From Isochrysis galbana (Eukaryota > Haptophyta > Isochrysidales > Isochrysidaceae), in assembly GCA_018136815.1 (NCBI GenBank), contig CM030937.1:108606-172605 (forward strand): a stretch of 64,000 nucleotides of DNA. The letters are read 5' to 3'. The notes beneath the pieces were generated by a model. The model was not told where the DNA came from, ran no database searches, and saw only the letters and a program-made list of their open reading frames with translations. Shown in pieces: positions 10,119 through 20,131 of this stretch. Position 1 is the first letter of the stretch. Each line of letters begins with the position of its first letter. Both the position numbers and the translations under genes were made by a program.

Positions 10119-12841
10119 TCATGTGCCATGAGCCGGTGCATCGCTTGCGTCTGCGCGCCGCGCCACTCCGCGGTTCGCCCCGCGCCCGCCGCTGCCCCGC
10201 GTGCGCCGGGCGCCACGCCCAGCGCGCGCTGTGGTCGGCAGCTTGGCGTCGCCCGGCATCACGTTGTGAGCATCGGCGTCGAATGGAGAATCGGCACGCC
10301 CGGAAGCCTGCATCTCAGCGAGAGCGCTTGCCGAGGCTTGCATCACCTCCTGGATTGAAGGGGCCGCGCTAGCGGGGCCAGGTGCCGGTATCGCCGAGGA
10401 TGCGCCGTTGCCGAACGCGGTGTGCCCCCGAGACACCCAGCGGCGCTTTAGCCGATCAGCTTTGCCAGGGTCCATCGCACCACCGAGTGGCTTTGCACTG
10501 CTGGGCCGGCGTGAGGCGCCGTTGTGCGCAATCATGCGCCGACTGCGCTCCCCCCCAACGTCAATCGTTGTGAGCAGCCGCTCGGCCTCGCTCATCGCGC
10601 CGCCCGCACGGCCGGCCTCTAATTGTACACCGGCAACGGTGTTGTAAATGGCGATCCCCTCCGGCTGGTGGAGGCCCTCAAGCACCCTGCTCACAGTACC
10701 CTTGCGGAGGCAGCACGAGTAGATGGCTCCCTGCGGCGGGCGCGGGGGGTAGCGAGGCAAGGTGAGTCGGGCGAGGTTGGATGGCCGAACGGGTAGCGCT
10801 CCACCAAGCACCTGCACGCGGTCCGTCCAAAAGACGCGGGAGGGCCCGAGGGCGATGCCAAAGGGGGCGGAGAGGCCGGTGGCGACGTCGCAGACGCTGG
10901 AGCCGTCGAGGTTGGCGCATTGCACCTGTGCCGTAAGGCGTCAAACAGTCGAGGGTGAGTGGCGAGAGTCGATGGATGGGAGTGTGGTGTGAGGAGGAGA
11001 GAGATGAAGACGGCACGGAGGAGGAAGCATGCTGTCTTCGGAGATTGGGTGAAGTGTGGGGAAAAAGGGCATTCGAGTTGGAGAAGGCGAGAGAGGGAAA
11101 GAAGAGGAGAGAGGGAATCCACTTCGAGCGACAAGATCAAGATGTGGGCACGTGCAGGGGGTACCATGGGTGCATGCGGCAGGTACGTGCGGCGCACAGT
11201 GGCGCGTACGCGTACCTTGCCTGCCCGCAGGTCCGTCCAGAAGATGCGTCGCCTCGCCCGGTCGATGGCGATGCCGCGTGGATCGATGAGCCCGCGCACA
11301 ACGTCACGCACGTCGGTTGAGCCGAGCTGGCAGCTGCAGATCCGGCCCCAGCACGTCCAGAAGACGGAACCGACTGCGCCGGGCGCCTCGGTCGCACCCT
11401 CGCCCAACGCGCGTGCACGCCCGCGCGGCGGCTGGCGGCGGCTCGGCACCCACGCGCTGCTGTCCGGCCGCAAGTGCGTGGCGATGCCCCATGGGCCGGA
11501 AGCGGTCCACTCGCTCTCACCAATGGGCAGCGTACCGATCCCATTGCCATGCAGATCGGAGCGGCGCAGTGTGCCTTGCCCCAAGGTGCTCCAGATGAGC
11601 GTCTGCGGTGGTGGGGACGCGGGGGGGGGGGGGGCTGGGCGATGAGCGGCGGAGCAGCCCTTCGATCCTTCCATGTGTGGGCGACTAGCAACCAGTCGGC
11701 AACTCATCCAGCCCGTCGCCCTCACGCCGTCGCCAGAGCCTCCTCGCCTATCGGCTGCAGGATCCTGTGCGCAGTGGCCCGCTCGCAATCGCCAACCTCG
11801 CCCGAGCCGCCAGGTCAAACGCGTGCAACCTCTGGCCGCGTTCCCTAGCTCGACCAGTGACCCTGCCTCCGACCCCTTCCTTCCCTTCCCCACCTTCACC
11901 CCCACTTCTCCCCCTCCCCCCCGCCCTTGTCCGGTCCTCGTGCACTCATGTCCTCGCTGTTCCAGACCCCCGCCCCTGCCCCTAGCTCTTCCGCACCCTG
12001 CACCACATCTATCTCTGTGACTCATGTCGCCACAGCTTCCCCCTCGCCATCGCCATCGCCTCCGAACTCTTCCATCATTTCTCTCGTCCCCTCAATCGCC
12101 CTGCTGCGCTCACCTACTCCACCCCACAATAAAGTCGACCGCCCTCCTCCCCCACCCTCCTCATCCCTCTGAGACGCTACCATCCAGTTGTCCCCAGATG
12201 TCCCCCAACATTAACAACCACTTGCCCTGCTTTTCGCCATTCATCCCCTCTGGCGTCAGCCTGCACTGCCCCGCGCCCCCCCGCCCACTCCCCAAACGAC
12301 TTCGCCCCTCCCCCCCCCCCACGCCCCTTTCCTCCTGCCTTCCGCCGCGCCTCCCCCCAATCCCCTCCCCCCCTCCCGTCCCCTCCCCCCTGCCCGCCCG
12401 CCCGCCTCCTCTTCCTCCCCCCTTCCCCTGTCCCCCCCCCCCCCCCCGCCCCACCCCTTTCCCTCTCTTCTTCACCTGAGCCTCCGCATCGACCGCAATC
12501 CCAAACGGCCCGTCATTCTCTCGGTGTCCAAACGTGCCCGCCGCGACTCTGGCGTGACCAGAGCCATCTGCCATGCAGGTATGGATCGCCGCGTCCCCTG
12601 GATCTGTCCAGTACACCCTGCCGCGCGCAGAATCGACCGCGAGGCCCGTCGGGTTGGTCCCATCGGCAACCCACCGAGGGGAATCCGGGGTTGCGGCCCT
12701 CAGCACGGAGATACGGCCGACCCAGCCTTGCAGGGATGGGTTGTAGTCCGATTCAGTGTAGAAGATTGCGCGGGTACGCGTGCGGGATGGGTGGGGAGCC
12801 AGGGAAGGGGGGAGGAGGAGGAGGAGGAGCGGCGCGCCCAT
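10119..12841 (-). CDS. Secreted YWTD (LDL-receptor class B) beta-propeller protein
   Basis: Three exons on the minus strand: 12841-12476, 11602-11216 and 10925-10119. Introns are 873 and 290 bp. Both are GT-AG and phase 0, and the protein is continuous across each (AVDAEAQ/TLIWSTLG and LRAGK/VQCANLDG). The 519-residue product starts with a poly-Leu signal peptide (MGAPLLLLLLPPSLA). Repeats follow with the propeller hallmarks: NPTGLAVDSARGRVYWTD, GPFGIAVDAEAQTLIWST, DPRGIAIDRARRRIFWTD, APFGIALGPSRVFWTD and HQPEGIAI. Such blades usually bind extracellular ligands. The last 190 or so residues are low-complexity and predicted from frame only, so the 3' end may be wrong. The first intron is C-rich (about 12280-12450). 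No EGF or LDL-A modules are visible, so receptor function is not established. Confidence 0.8.
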
Positions 12842-13027
12842 CGACGCCGGTGGCGGGGGGGGCGGGGGAGATGGGCCGCCAGGCGGAGAGAGAAGGCCAC
12901 CTGCCTACCCCCCGAAGACGTGAATAAAACCCCTTGGTGATGTGAATAACGCCGCGGGGTGACGGCGAGCCGCGGCGTTCCCCCTTCCCCCTCCCCCCGT
13001 TTCTCTCTCTCTCTCTCTGCGGAGATC
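12842..13027. other. Upstream region of the YWTD gene
   Basis: Short spacer between the minus-strand start codon at 12841 and the 41-bp array. It contains a CT tract (13000-13018). No clear TATA box was found. Confidence 0.4.
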
Positions 13028-14112
13028 ATCTCCCAAGGGGCGCGCGGGGGGGGGGAAGCCTCTTTACTTTCTACGGGGCGTCGCGCGCGGGGGGGAGATC
13101 TCTTTACTTTCTAGCTGGCGTTGCGCGCGGGGGGGGAAGCCTCTTTACTTTCTACGGGGCGTCGCGCAAGGGGGGGAGATCTCTTTACTTTCTAGCTGGC
13201 GTTGCGCGCGGAGGGGGAAGCCTCTTTACTTTCTACGGGGCGTCGCGCAAGGGGGGGAGATCTCTTTACTTTCTAGCTGGCGTTGCGCGCGGGGGGGGAA
13301 GCCTCTTTACTTTCTACGGGGCGTCGCGCAAGGGGGGGAGATCTCTTTACTTTCTAGCTGGCGTTGCGCGCGGGGGGGAAGCCTCTTTACTTTCTACGGG
13401 GCGTCGCGCAAGGGGGGGAGATCTCTTTACTTTCTAGCTGGCGTTGCGCGCGGGGGGGAAGCCTCTTTACTTTCTAGCTGGCGTTGCGCGCGGGGGGGGG
13501 AGATCTCTTTACTTTCTAGCTGGCGTTGCGCGCGGCGGGGGGAGATCTCTTTACTTTCTAGCTGGCGTTGCGCGCGGGGGGGAAGCCTCTTTACTTTCTA
13601 GCTGGCGTTGCGCGCGGGGGGGGAGATCTCTTTACTTTCTAGCTGGCGTTGCGCGCGGGGGGGGAAGCCTCTTTACTTTCTAGCTGGCGTTGCGCGCGGG
13701 GGGGGGAGATCTCTTTACTTTCTACGGGGCGTCGCGCGCGGGGGGGGGAAGCCTCTTTACTTTCTAGCTGGCGTTGCGCGCGGGGGGGGGAGATCTCTTT
13801 ACTTTCTACGGGGCGTCGCGCAAGGGGGGGAGATCTCTTTACTTTCTAGCTGGCGTTGCGCGCGGGGGGGAAGCCTCTTTACTTTCTAGCTGGCGTTGCG
13901 CGCGGGGGGGGGAGATCTCTTTACTTTCTAGCTGGCGTTGCGCGCGGGGGGGGAAGCCTCTTTACTTTCTAGCTGGCGTTGCGCGCGGGGGGGAAGCCTC
14001 TTTACTTTCTAGCTGGCGTTGCGCGCGGGGGGGGAAGCCTCTTTACTTTCTAGCTGGCGTTGCGCGCGGGGGGGGGAAGCCTCTTTACTTTCTAGCTGGC
14101 GTTGCGCGCGGG
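13028..14112. repeat. About 26-unit tandem array of a 41-bp repeat
   Basis: Every unit holds CTCTTTACTTTCTA and a G-run of 6-9. Two alternative left blocks (AGAT or AAGC before CTC) and two right blocks (GCTGGCGTTGCGCGC or CGGGGCGTCGCGCAA) are mixed. At the left the two unit types alternate strictly as an 82-bp dimer, and towards the right GCTGGC-type units dominate. Unit length varies only in the G-run. Glycine-rich frames that cross the array depend on G-run length and are not credible genes. The array stops abruptly at the dispersed repeat beginning near 14113. Confidence 0.93.
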
Positions 14113-14115
14113 GGC

Positions 14116-14523
14116 TGAGGGCAATGAGGCAGGAGGCATGCGCATGCCGGCGGCAGGCGCGGCGAGGGAGACGACTTCGGAGGTGCTGACGGGCCGAAGC
14201 CCGTCAGCAGAGGCAGAGGAAGGCGGGCAGGCGGGCTTGGGCGAGGGCGAGGAGCGAGGACGGCGGCGAGAGCGACATCGAACGAGCGGCGAGCGGCGAG
14301 AGGCGAGGGCGAGTGAGAGGAGGGCTGTGTTGCTGTGTTGCTGTGTTGGCAGGGGCTGGCGTAGGGAAGGAGAGATGGTAGGGTATGGGTGTTACGAGAG
14401 CGAGAGCGACGAGAGCGAGAGCGAGAGCGACGGATGACGACGGACGACAGGACGACGGACACAGACACCCAACACCCAGGAAAACACTCCGACTCTCGCC
14501 CCACGACTTTCTGACATAACTGA
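14116..14523 (-). repeat. Dispersed repeat, copy B (inverted partner of 2757-3109)
   Basis: Reverse-complement match to 2757-3109 with small indels: an extra GCTGTGTT tandem near 14330, expanded GAGCGA blocks near 14395-14430, and the hairpin GACGGGCCGAAGCCCGTC at 14188. It lies exactly between two different tandem arrays, which suggests it was the insertion site or border of one of them. Confidence 0.75.
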
Positions 14524-14547
14524 TAACTGATAACTGTTGTATTCAGG

Positions 14548-14963
14548 AGGGATCGTCACCCCCCCGCCCCCTCTCAGATACCGCAAGGGGAGGAGGGATC
14601 GTCACATCGTCACCCCCCCGCCCCCCCCTCTCAAATACCGCAAGGGGAGGGATCGTCACCCCCCCGCCCCCCCCTCTCAAATACCGCAAGGGGAGGGATC
14701 GTCACCCCCCGCCCCCCCCTCTCAAATACCGCAAGGGGAGGGATCGTCAACCCCCCCTCTCAAATACCGCAAGGGGAGGGATCGTCAACCCCCCCCCCTC
14801 TCAAATACCGCGAGGGGAGGGGCACCCCCCTCTCAAATACCGCGAGGGGAGGGACACCCCCCTCTCAAATACCGCGAGGGGAGGGGCACCCCCTCTCAAA
14901 TACCGCGAGGGGAGGCCCCCCCCCCGCGCCCCCCCCCTCTCAAATACCGCGAGGGGAGGGGCA

Positions 14964-15004
<41 letters not shown>
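14548..15004. repeat. Second tandem array ending in a 40-base C run
   Basis: About ten units built on CTCTCAAATACCGC(A/G)AGGGGAGGG, alternating with C-rich spacers of variable length. The left units also contain ATCGTCAC. The array ends in 40 consecutive C (14965-15004). Proline-rich frames in it are artefacts of composition. Confidence 0.9.
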
Positions 15005-15005
<1 letters not shown>

Positions 15006-15061
15006 CGCGCCCCCCCCCTTCATTAAGCCCTCCGATTGAGAGGAGAGAGAGGGGCGGCCGC

Positions 15062-15098
<37 letters not shown>

Positions 15099-15537
15099 CC
15101 CCTTCCCCAGCTGGATCTCTTTCTCTGAAACGGGGGGGTTTCTCACCTCTCGAAGGGGTACCGTCGGAGGATACCAGTGGGCCCATCGAAGTCCTCTCTC
15201 TCTCCCTCCCTCTCCGCGAGCTCGGCCCCCTCTCTCTCTCTCTCCCTCTCGCTCTCTGCCTTCCCCTCCCTCTCCAGCGCGCTTCGCAGCCAGCCAGACC
15301 GCACGCTGTTCACCCTCGCTCCCACAGCGCCCACACCACACTCGCGTCGCTCGCCGCCCTCCCTCCCTCCCTCTCCTCTCTCTCTCTCTCTCTTTCCTTC
15401 TCCCTCTCCCTCTCTCGTCTTCTTCTCTCTTCTCTTCTCTTCTCTTCTCTTCTCCTCTCCCTCTCCCTCTCCCTCTCCCTCTCCCTCCCTTCCTCTCTCT
15501 CCCACCACTTCTCCGCTTTTCCCTCCCTCTCTCTACG
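15005..15537. repeat. CT-rich simple repeats upstream of the PhyH gene
   Basis: (CT)n at 15063-15095, and CT/CCCTCT/CTTCT tracts at 15195-15245 and 15375-15490. Polypyrimidine tracts directly upstream of the start codon may be part of the promoter or 5' UTR. Confidence 0.7.
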
Positions 15538-16955
15538 ATGCTCTCTCTCTCCATCGCCTCGCTCTCCCTTCTCTCTTCCCCAGCAATCTCTCCATCACGG
15601 GGCGCAGTCCACCACCGCACCACACCAGCGCCAGCGATGAAATGGGAGATCGACATCGCGCCGTGGAAGCTCGAGTACGGACTTCAGAGCCCGGGCTTTG
15701 CCCTGCCGAACGGTGCTGAGGAGCGCGGCGCTCCGGAGCCCTTTGAGGTGACTGACGAGCAGCGGCGCGCTCTAATTGAGGACGGCGCGGTTGTGATCCC
15801 GGGCTTGCTCTCGCCCGAGTGGCTCGCCTACCTGCGCGACGTGACCGAGTGGCAGGTCGCCAACCCGCACGTCTGGTCGGTCGCGGGAGTCGCCTCGGGC
15901 CTCTACGACTACATCCAGCGCTCCGTCTGGGCCTCCAACTCGGACTTCGCCAAGTTCATGTACTACTCACCACTGGCCTCGGCGCTCGCCGGCGTCTCGG
16001 GCGCTGAGGAGCTCCGCCTCGCCACCGATCTGCTCATGGTCAACCCGAACAAGGGCTTCAAGTGGCATCAGGACAACCAAAACGGGCCGATCGACGCCTT
16101 TGGGGGAGGGCTCCACGCCGAGGATGAGCCGCACAAGGCGCTCCGCTGGTGGGTCACGATGGACGACACGCCGCCCGACCACGGTGCGCCCGTCTACCTC
16201 AAGGTGCGTGCCAACGCCGCTCTATGGGCGTGTCCTTCACCCCCGGCGCCCCTTCACGCGCCCCCACCTCCTTTCACTCTGCGGAGCTCTCACTCCCCTT
16301 TCCCGCCTGGTCCTCTAGGGCTCGCACCGCAACACCAAGGTGTCGACCGACGCTGTCTTTGTTGACCTCGAACGCGACGGCCTACTTGAGTGCGCCATTG
16401 CGCTCCACTCCGTCCCGCCACACTCCACCCCGCCGGATCCCATCACATCCCTGCCATTCTTCGGGTCACTCGTTGTCCGACCCCTTGGCACGCAGGTACC
16501 CGGAGCTTCTTGAGTTTCGACCCAAGGCGGGCGACCTGATTGTTTGGCACGCGCGCGCAATCCACAAGATTGATGGCCCAGCCGATCAGGACTGGGGACA
16601 GAGCAAGCGGCGCGTGCTTGGCGGCACAGTCGCCTGCAACAAGGCCACCTACGAGAGCATGGGACGCGCCCTCTTCTCAGACATGGGTGCGCATGCTGTG
16701 CGCACCGTGCGCCCATCACAACACCTCACCCGCGCGCCTTCCCGCTTGGTTGCAGGCTCCCATGGCCTAGTCGATGGCGACCCCCTCGACCACCCGCTCT
16801 TCCCACGGATATACCCGTCGCCCATCCCGCATGAGATGGAGGCGCGCCAGGCGGGCAAGTGCACACGCACCATGGAGGGCATGTCACGACTTGCGGGCAA
16901 CATCGCATCGTCGGCGGGAGAGATGCTCAGCTTCACGAAGGTGACCAACAAGTAA
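15538..16955 (+). CDS. Phytanoyl-CoA dioxygenase (PhyH) family protein
   Basis: Four exons: 15538-16203, 16319-16389, 16496-16686 and 16756-16955, giving 375 residues. All introns are GT-AG (115, 106 and 69 bp), and the frame is kept at each junction (VYLK/GSHRNTKV, LLE/YPELLEF, FSDMG/SHGLVDG). Fe(II) ligands are visible as H-x-D in FKWHQDNQNG and the distal His in VWHARAIHKIDG. The following RRVLGGTV supplies the Arg that usually binds 2-oxoglutarate. The C-terminal GDPLDHPLFPRIYPS is also family-like. PhyH enzymes hydroxylate small molecules or acyl-CoAs; the substrate here is unknown. The first 33 residues are Ser/Leu-rich and could be a targeting peptide, or translation may begin at the second Met (15637). 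The third intron is a multiple of 3 without stops, so it could be retained. Confidence 0.82.
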
Positions 16956-17929
16956 GCCGGCGGGTATTCGGGCGCGCCCCCACCTCCGGCGCGCCAACCG
17001 CCTCCCCCCCGCCCCTTCCTCCTCGTCACCTTGCACCTGCGGGCGCTTCTCGCCGCTCTCGGGGACGGGGGCGGCCTGCGCCACTGCCGCCCTTGCACCG
17101 TCGGAATGACGTGATGTGGCGCCCAGCTGCGTGCGCCCTGCCGGCCACATATAGTATAAGAGAGGGACAACTTGCTTGCGTTCCCCCTCTCGAATTTGCG
17201 GGCCATCTTCACATGCAACCTCCCCGGCAGTGATGGCTCGAATTTGTGGGTAACCTTTTTGGGAGGGAGCTGGGTAGTCTGCTGTGCGTGGTGCACGACT
17301 GCGCGGCGTGTGTCGTACGCGAGGGAACCCCACCTGATATGAGGTGGAGACCTGGACAGCTCGTGCTGTAGTGCTACTAACAACTAAATGAAAAATGGAG
17401 ATCTGGAGATTCTGACCTAACACGAACTAGGTAGCCTTCACCTCCCTAATGACACCGCCCTTAGTCTTAGTCTCCCTTCACTCCCCCTCTTGCTCTTGCC
17501 CTTCGTCCACCTTGTACCCTTCAATCCACGGTGGCAATGGCAAAAATCATAAAAAAGAAAGAGGTCGTTTGCCTTCATTCGGTACCACCCCCCAGGACCC
17601 TGGGAAGAAATGCCCTGGGGGACGAGTGCGCGACTGCCAGTTCACTCACTAGCACGAAGTGCTCAAACCAACAAGTCGAGTCGCTGGCGATGGAGGCGGC
17701 GCAAGATCAACGACTTGACTTTGCCGCAGCTTCCGCTTCTAGCGTAAGTTTGAACTATGGAGCGTGCCGCGACTGCTCCCGAGCCCCAGGCGACCCTCGC
17801 CACTGCGCCCCACCTGGGACACCCCACGCCGCCCGAGGCGGCTCGTCATAAAGCCCTCTCAAAGCCCATCCAATGGATCCAATCCACACCCGCACGAGCG
17901 CGCGGGGGGGCGAGGGGCGAGCACCGGCA
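16956..17929. other. Intergenic, no gene seen
   Basis: Downstream of the PhyH gene. A plus-strand frame at 17531-17851 has no domain and runs into repeat sequence. No other structure was found. Confidence 0.4.
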
Positions 17930-18275
17930 CCGAACAGGTTTTGCCACCATGCCAACTCTGGTTGGGGCACGAGCCCCCCCCCCTCTCCACTCCTCCCCTG
18001 CCATGGGGGAGGAACCACCCGTGCTCCAGGCACGCCTGATGGCTTGCCAGGAGCCCACTGCCCTGCTGACCCACTCTCTCAGTGGCAGTGGCAGGCTCGC
18101 CTGCCTCGCGCGTCCTGGCCCCTCGTGGCCAGCCCATCGCTCCAACCCCCCCTGCCCCCCTGTTCGACAGGCAGACAGGTGCAGAGTGGGGGCCCCTGAG
18201 GCCCAGGAGCGCCAGCGAGGGAGAGGCAGGGGAGACCAGGGCCCAGCCCCAGCCTCCTCTGCCCCCTGAGCCTTC
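17930..18275 (-). repeat. Truncated, diverged copy of the 752-bp repeat family
   Basis: Matches the copy at 24262-25013 in the same orientation: GGGGCACGAGCCCCC, CTCCACTCCTCCCCTGCCATGG, GGCACGCCTGATGGCTTGCC, CTGTTCGACAGGCAGACAGG and the GAGCGCCAGCGAGGGAGAGG core. Its left end is a different small hairpin (CCAAC-TCTG-GTTGG) in place of AACTAAGT/ACTTAGTT. The distal part after the CCCCCTGAG block is missing. It abuts the LINE fragment. Confidence 0.75.
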
Positions 18276-18835
18276 CAGAAGACTGGGAGCGCCGGGTTTC
18301 CCCTGATGCTTCCCGTCAATGTCTTCGTGGGGATCGTGGAGAGCGACCGCTCCCCTCCCTAGTCCGGTTCGACAGAACCAAGCATCGAGCCCGTGTTTCC
18401 ATAATGCTTTTCTTGCGTTTAGATAGTTTAAGATCCATTTAGCCTGGAGTGCTTTTATATGGGACGGCCAATCTAGAATCCCCAGCCCTAGTGTTCTAGT
18501 TGCACTCTTATCGTGCGACACGGCGTAGTGTGGGTGTTTTGCCCATTTGTTTTGTCTTTTGGTGTACGGACTTGTTTGTCCAGAGGACGGCCTCTGCCGC
18601 TTTTTGTACCCGAGTGTGAAACCATTTGGGAGCGGCCAGGGTTTGTAGCCAGTATCTTGGTATACCATATATTATGAAGTTCACAACTGACGCCCTACCG
18701 AATATCGTCATGTAATTAGTGGCCGGCGCTAGTTTAGCGACTCTCGCGTCGACCTTGTCAACTAGTTTCGACCAAAAGGTTTTAAGCGATTCCGGCGCTC
18801 CCAGAGGGACGCCTAAGATAGTAAGGTATTCGTCG
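18276..18835 (-). pseudogene. LINE (non-LTR retrotransposon) reverse transcriptase C-terminal remnant
   Basis: Minus-strand frame from 18835 reads DEYLTILGVPLGAPESLKTFW, then TIFGRASVVNFIIYGIPRYW and VQKAAEAVLWTNK. A one-base frameshift near 18508 leads into TRTLGLGILDWPSHIKALQA and KWILNYLNARKALWK. This is the order of motifs after the catalytic core of LINE reverse transcriptases (LGxPLG, GRxxxxN, W, and GLGxLDxxxxxxALxxKW). The frame is interrupted and lacks the catalytic part, so it is a fossil. Its upstream part is displaced by the repeat inserted at 18836-19716 and resumes at 19717. Confidence 0.7.
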
Positions 18836-19732
18836 GAACTAAGTTTATACTTAGTTCGCCCATGGGGGGGCACGAGCCCCCCTCTCTCTCCACTCCTCCC
18901 CTGCCATGGGGGAGGATCCACCCACTCTCCTGGCACGCCTGATGGCCTGCCAGGAGCACACAGCCCTGCTGACCCATTCCTCTCCCTACAGGCCCGCCTG
19001 ACTCGCCCGCCCTAGCCCGTCGTGGCCTGCCCCATTCCTCTGACCAGCCCCTCCTCCCCCTGGGCCCCCCTGTTCAGGACCCCCCAGCCAGCTCCAGTCG
19101 ACCCGCAGGGCCGCGGAGCGCCAGCGAGGGAGAGGCAGGAGGGGCCAGGGCCATGCCCCAGCCTCACTTGCCCCCTGAGCTGTGCTCCCAGGCCCTGCAG
19201 GCCATCTGGGGACCTGAGCGAGGGGCCGCAGGCGCGCGCCATGGGCCCCCGCCGCAGGGAAGAGAGGAGGAAAAGGGAAGAGGGAGGGGAGGGGGGAGCG
19301 GCAGCTCTCCCCTCCGGCAGTAACGTGTCTTCTCGCCCCGTTTGGGTAAGAGAAGACGGGGGCGCCAGAGCCAGGAGGGAAGGGCCGCGGCTCGCCGTGG
19401 CCACTCGCACTAGCGAGGGAGAATAGCGCTTCTGGGCCCCTATCTCACGAGTGCCCCCCCCCCCCCCCCCCCCCCCGCGTTGCTTTTACCCGAAAGGGGT
19501 TTTCCCCCAGCGTGGACTCGAGGAGAGGACGCGCTGGGGTGCGCGGGGTCGGTGCGTGCACTGGGGGGAGGACAAATATCGAGGGGAGGGGGCAGTGCCC
19601 CCACCCCCCGGTATCACTCGGACACCTGGCTCGTCAGGCATGGCGGGATTCCGGGACGGAAAAGTTGTGTCCTATTAGCTAGTGGGGTTGGCTAGGATAT
19701 AACATTGATTATTTTAAGTTAGGTATTCGTCG
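18820..19732 (-). mobile_element. 881-bp member of the 16-bp-TSD repeat family inserted in a LINE
   Basis: The element occupies 18836-19716. Flanking target duplications are AGTAAGGTATTCGTCG (18820-18835) and AGTTAGGTATTCGTCG (19717-19732), identical but for one base. The left end carries the family hairpin AACTAAGT-TTAT-ACTTAGTT followed by CGCCCATGGGG and the GAGCGCCAGCGAGGGAGAGG core. The right half differs from the 752-bp copies and includes a C-run (about 19454-19476). It ends in TTGATTATTTTA. The LINE coding sequence DEYLT is present on both sides, which confirms insertion into that LINE. Confidence 0.75.
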
Positions 19733-19870
19733 TTGTTTATCCAGTTGAACTTCCTCATATCCCACGGGGGCTTACGGAGCCTTTGGGTGAGAGAATTGTA
19801 AGAGATTTTTATCCGGTTCTGTTCTGGAGAGAGCGCGAGCGATGGCGTCGCTCTTCCTCCTTTCGACCGC
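19717..19870 (-). pseudogene. LINE remnant, continuation upstream of the inserted repeat
   Basis: Minus-strand translation gives YNSLTQRLRKPPWDMRKFNW followed by INNDEYLT, overlapping the DEYLT at the edge of the larger LINE fragment because of the target duplication. The segment is short and degenerate beyond about 19870. It is assigned to the same LINE copy from the shared junction. Confidence 0.45.
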
Positions 19871-20131
19871 CCTGGTCACCATATATATGGTGCCAGGGCG
19901 ATATCAACAAAGCGAAACAACGAAACGCACCCCGCGGCTGCGTCTCTAACACACCCGACTCAAGGCGCGCGACAATGAACACTCGTCAACTACGTGCTCA
20001 CCCCCCTTCAAAAAGTGAACGCGCGTTGCTCTTTTTACTTCCTACTTGCTACTTGGCTTCCAAGTGCGGCGCGATCGGCACGACAAATCCATCCCATTAC
20101 TAAGATTAGAAGAGAGTATATATAGCTTACG

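Noticed and set aside
13028-14112. CRISPR-like repeat array
   Set aside because: Units are contiguous with no unique spacers, and the genome is eukaryotic.
13444-14118. Glycine-rich repeat proteins in the 41-bp array
   Set aside because: Frame continuity depends on variable G-run length; 41 is not a multiple of 3 and neighbouring units change frame.
14537-15640. 367-codon Pro/Ser-rich plus-strand frame
   Set aside because: Covers a tandem array, a 40-base C run and CT microsatellites; no unique protein sequence.
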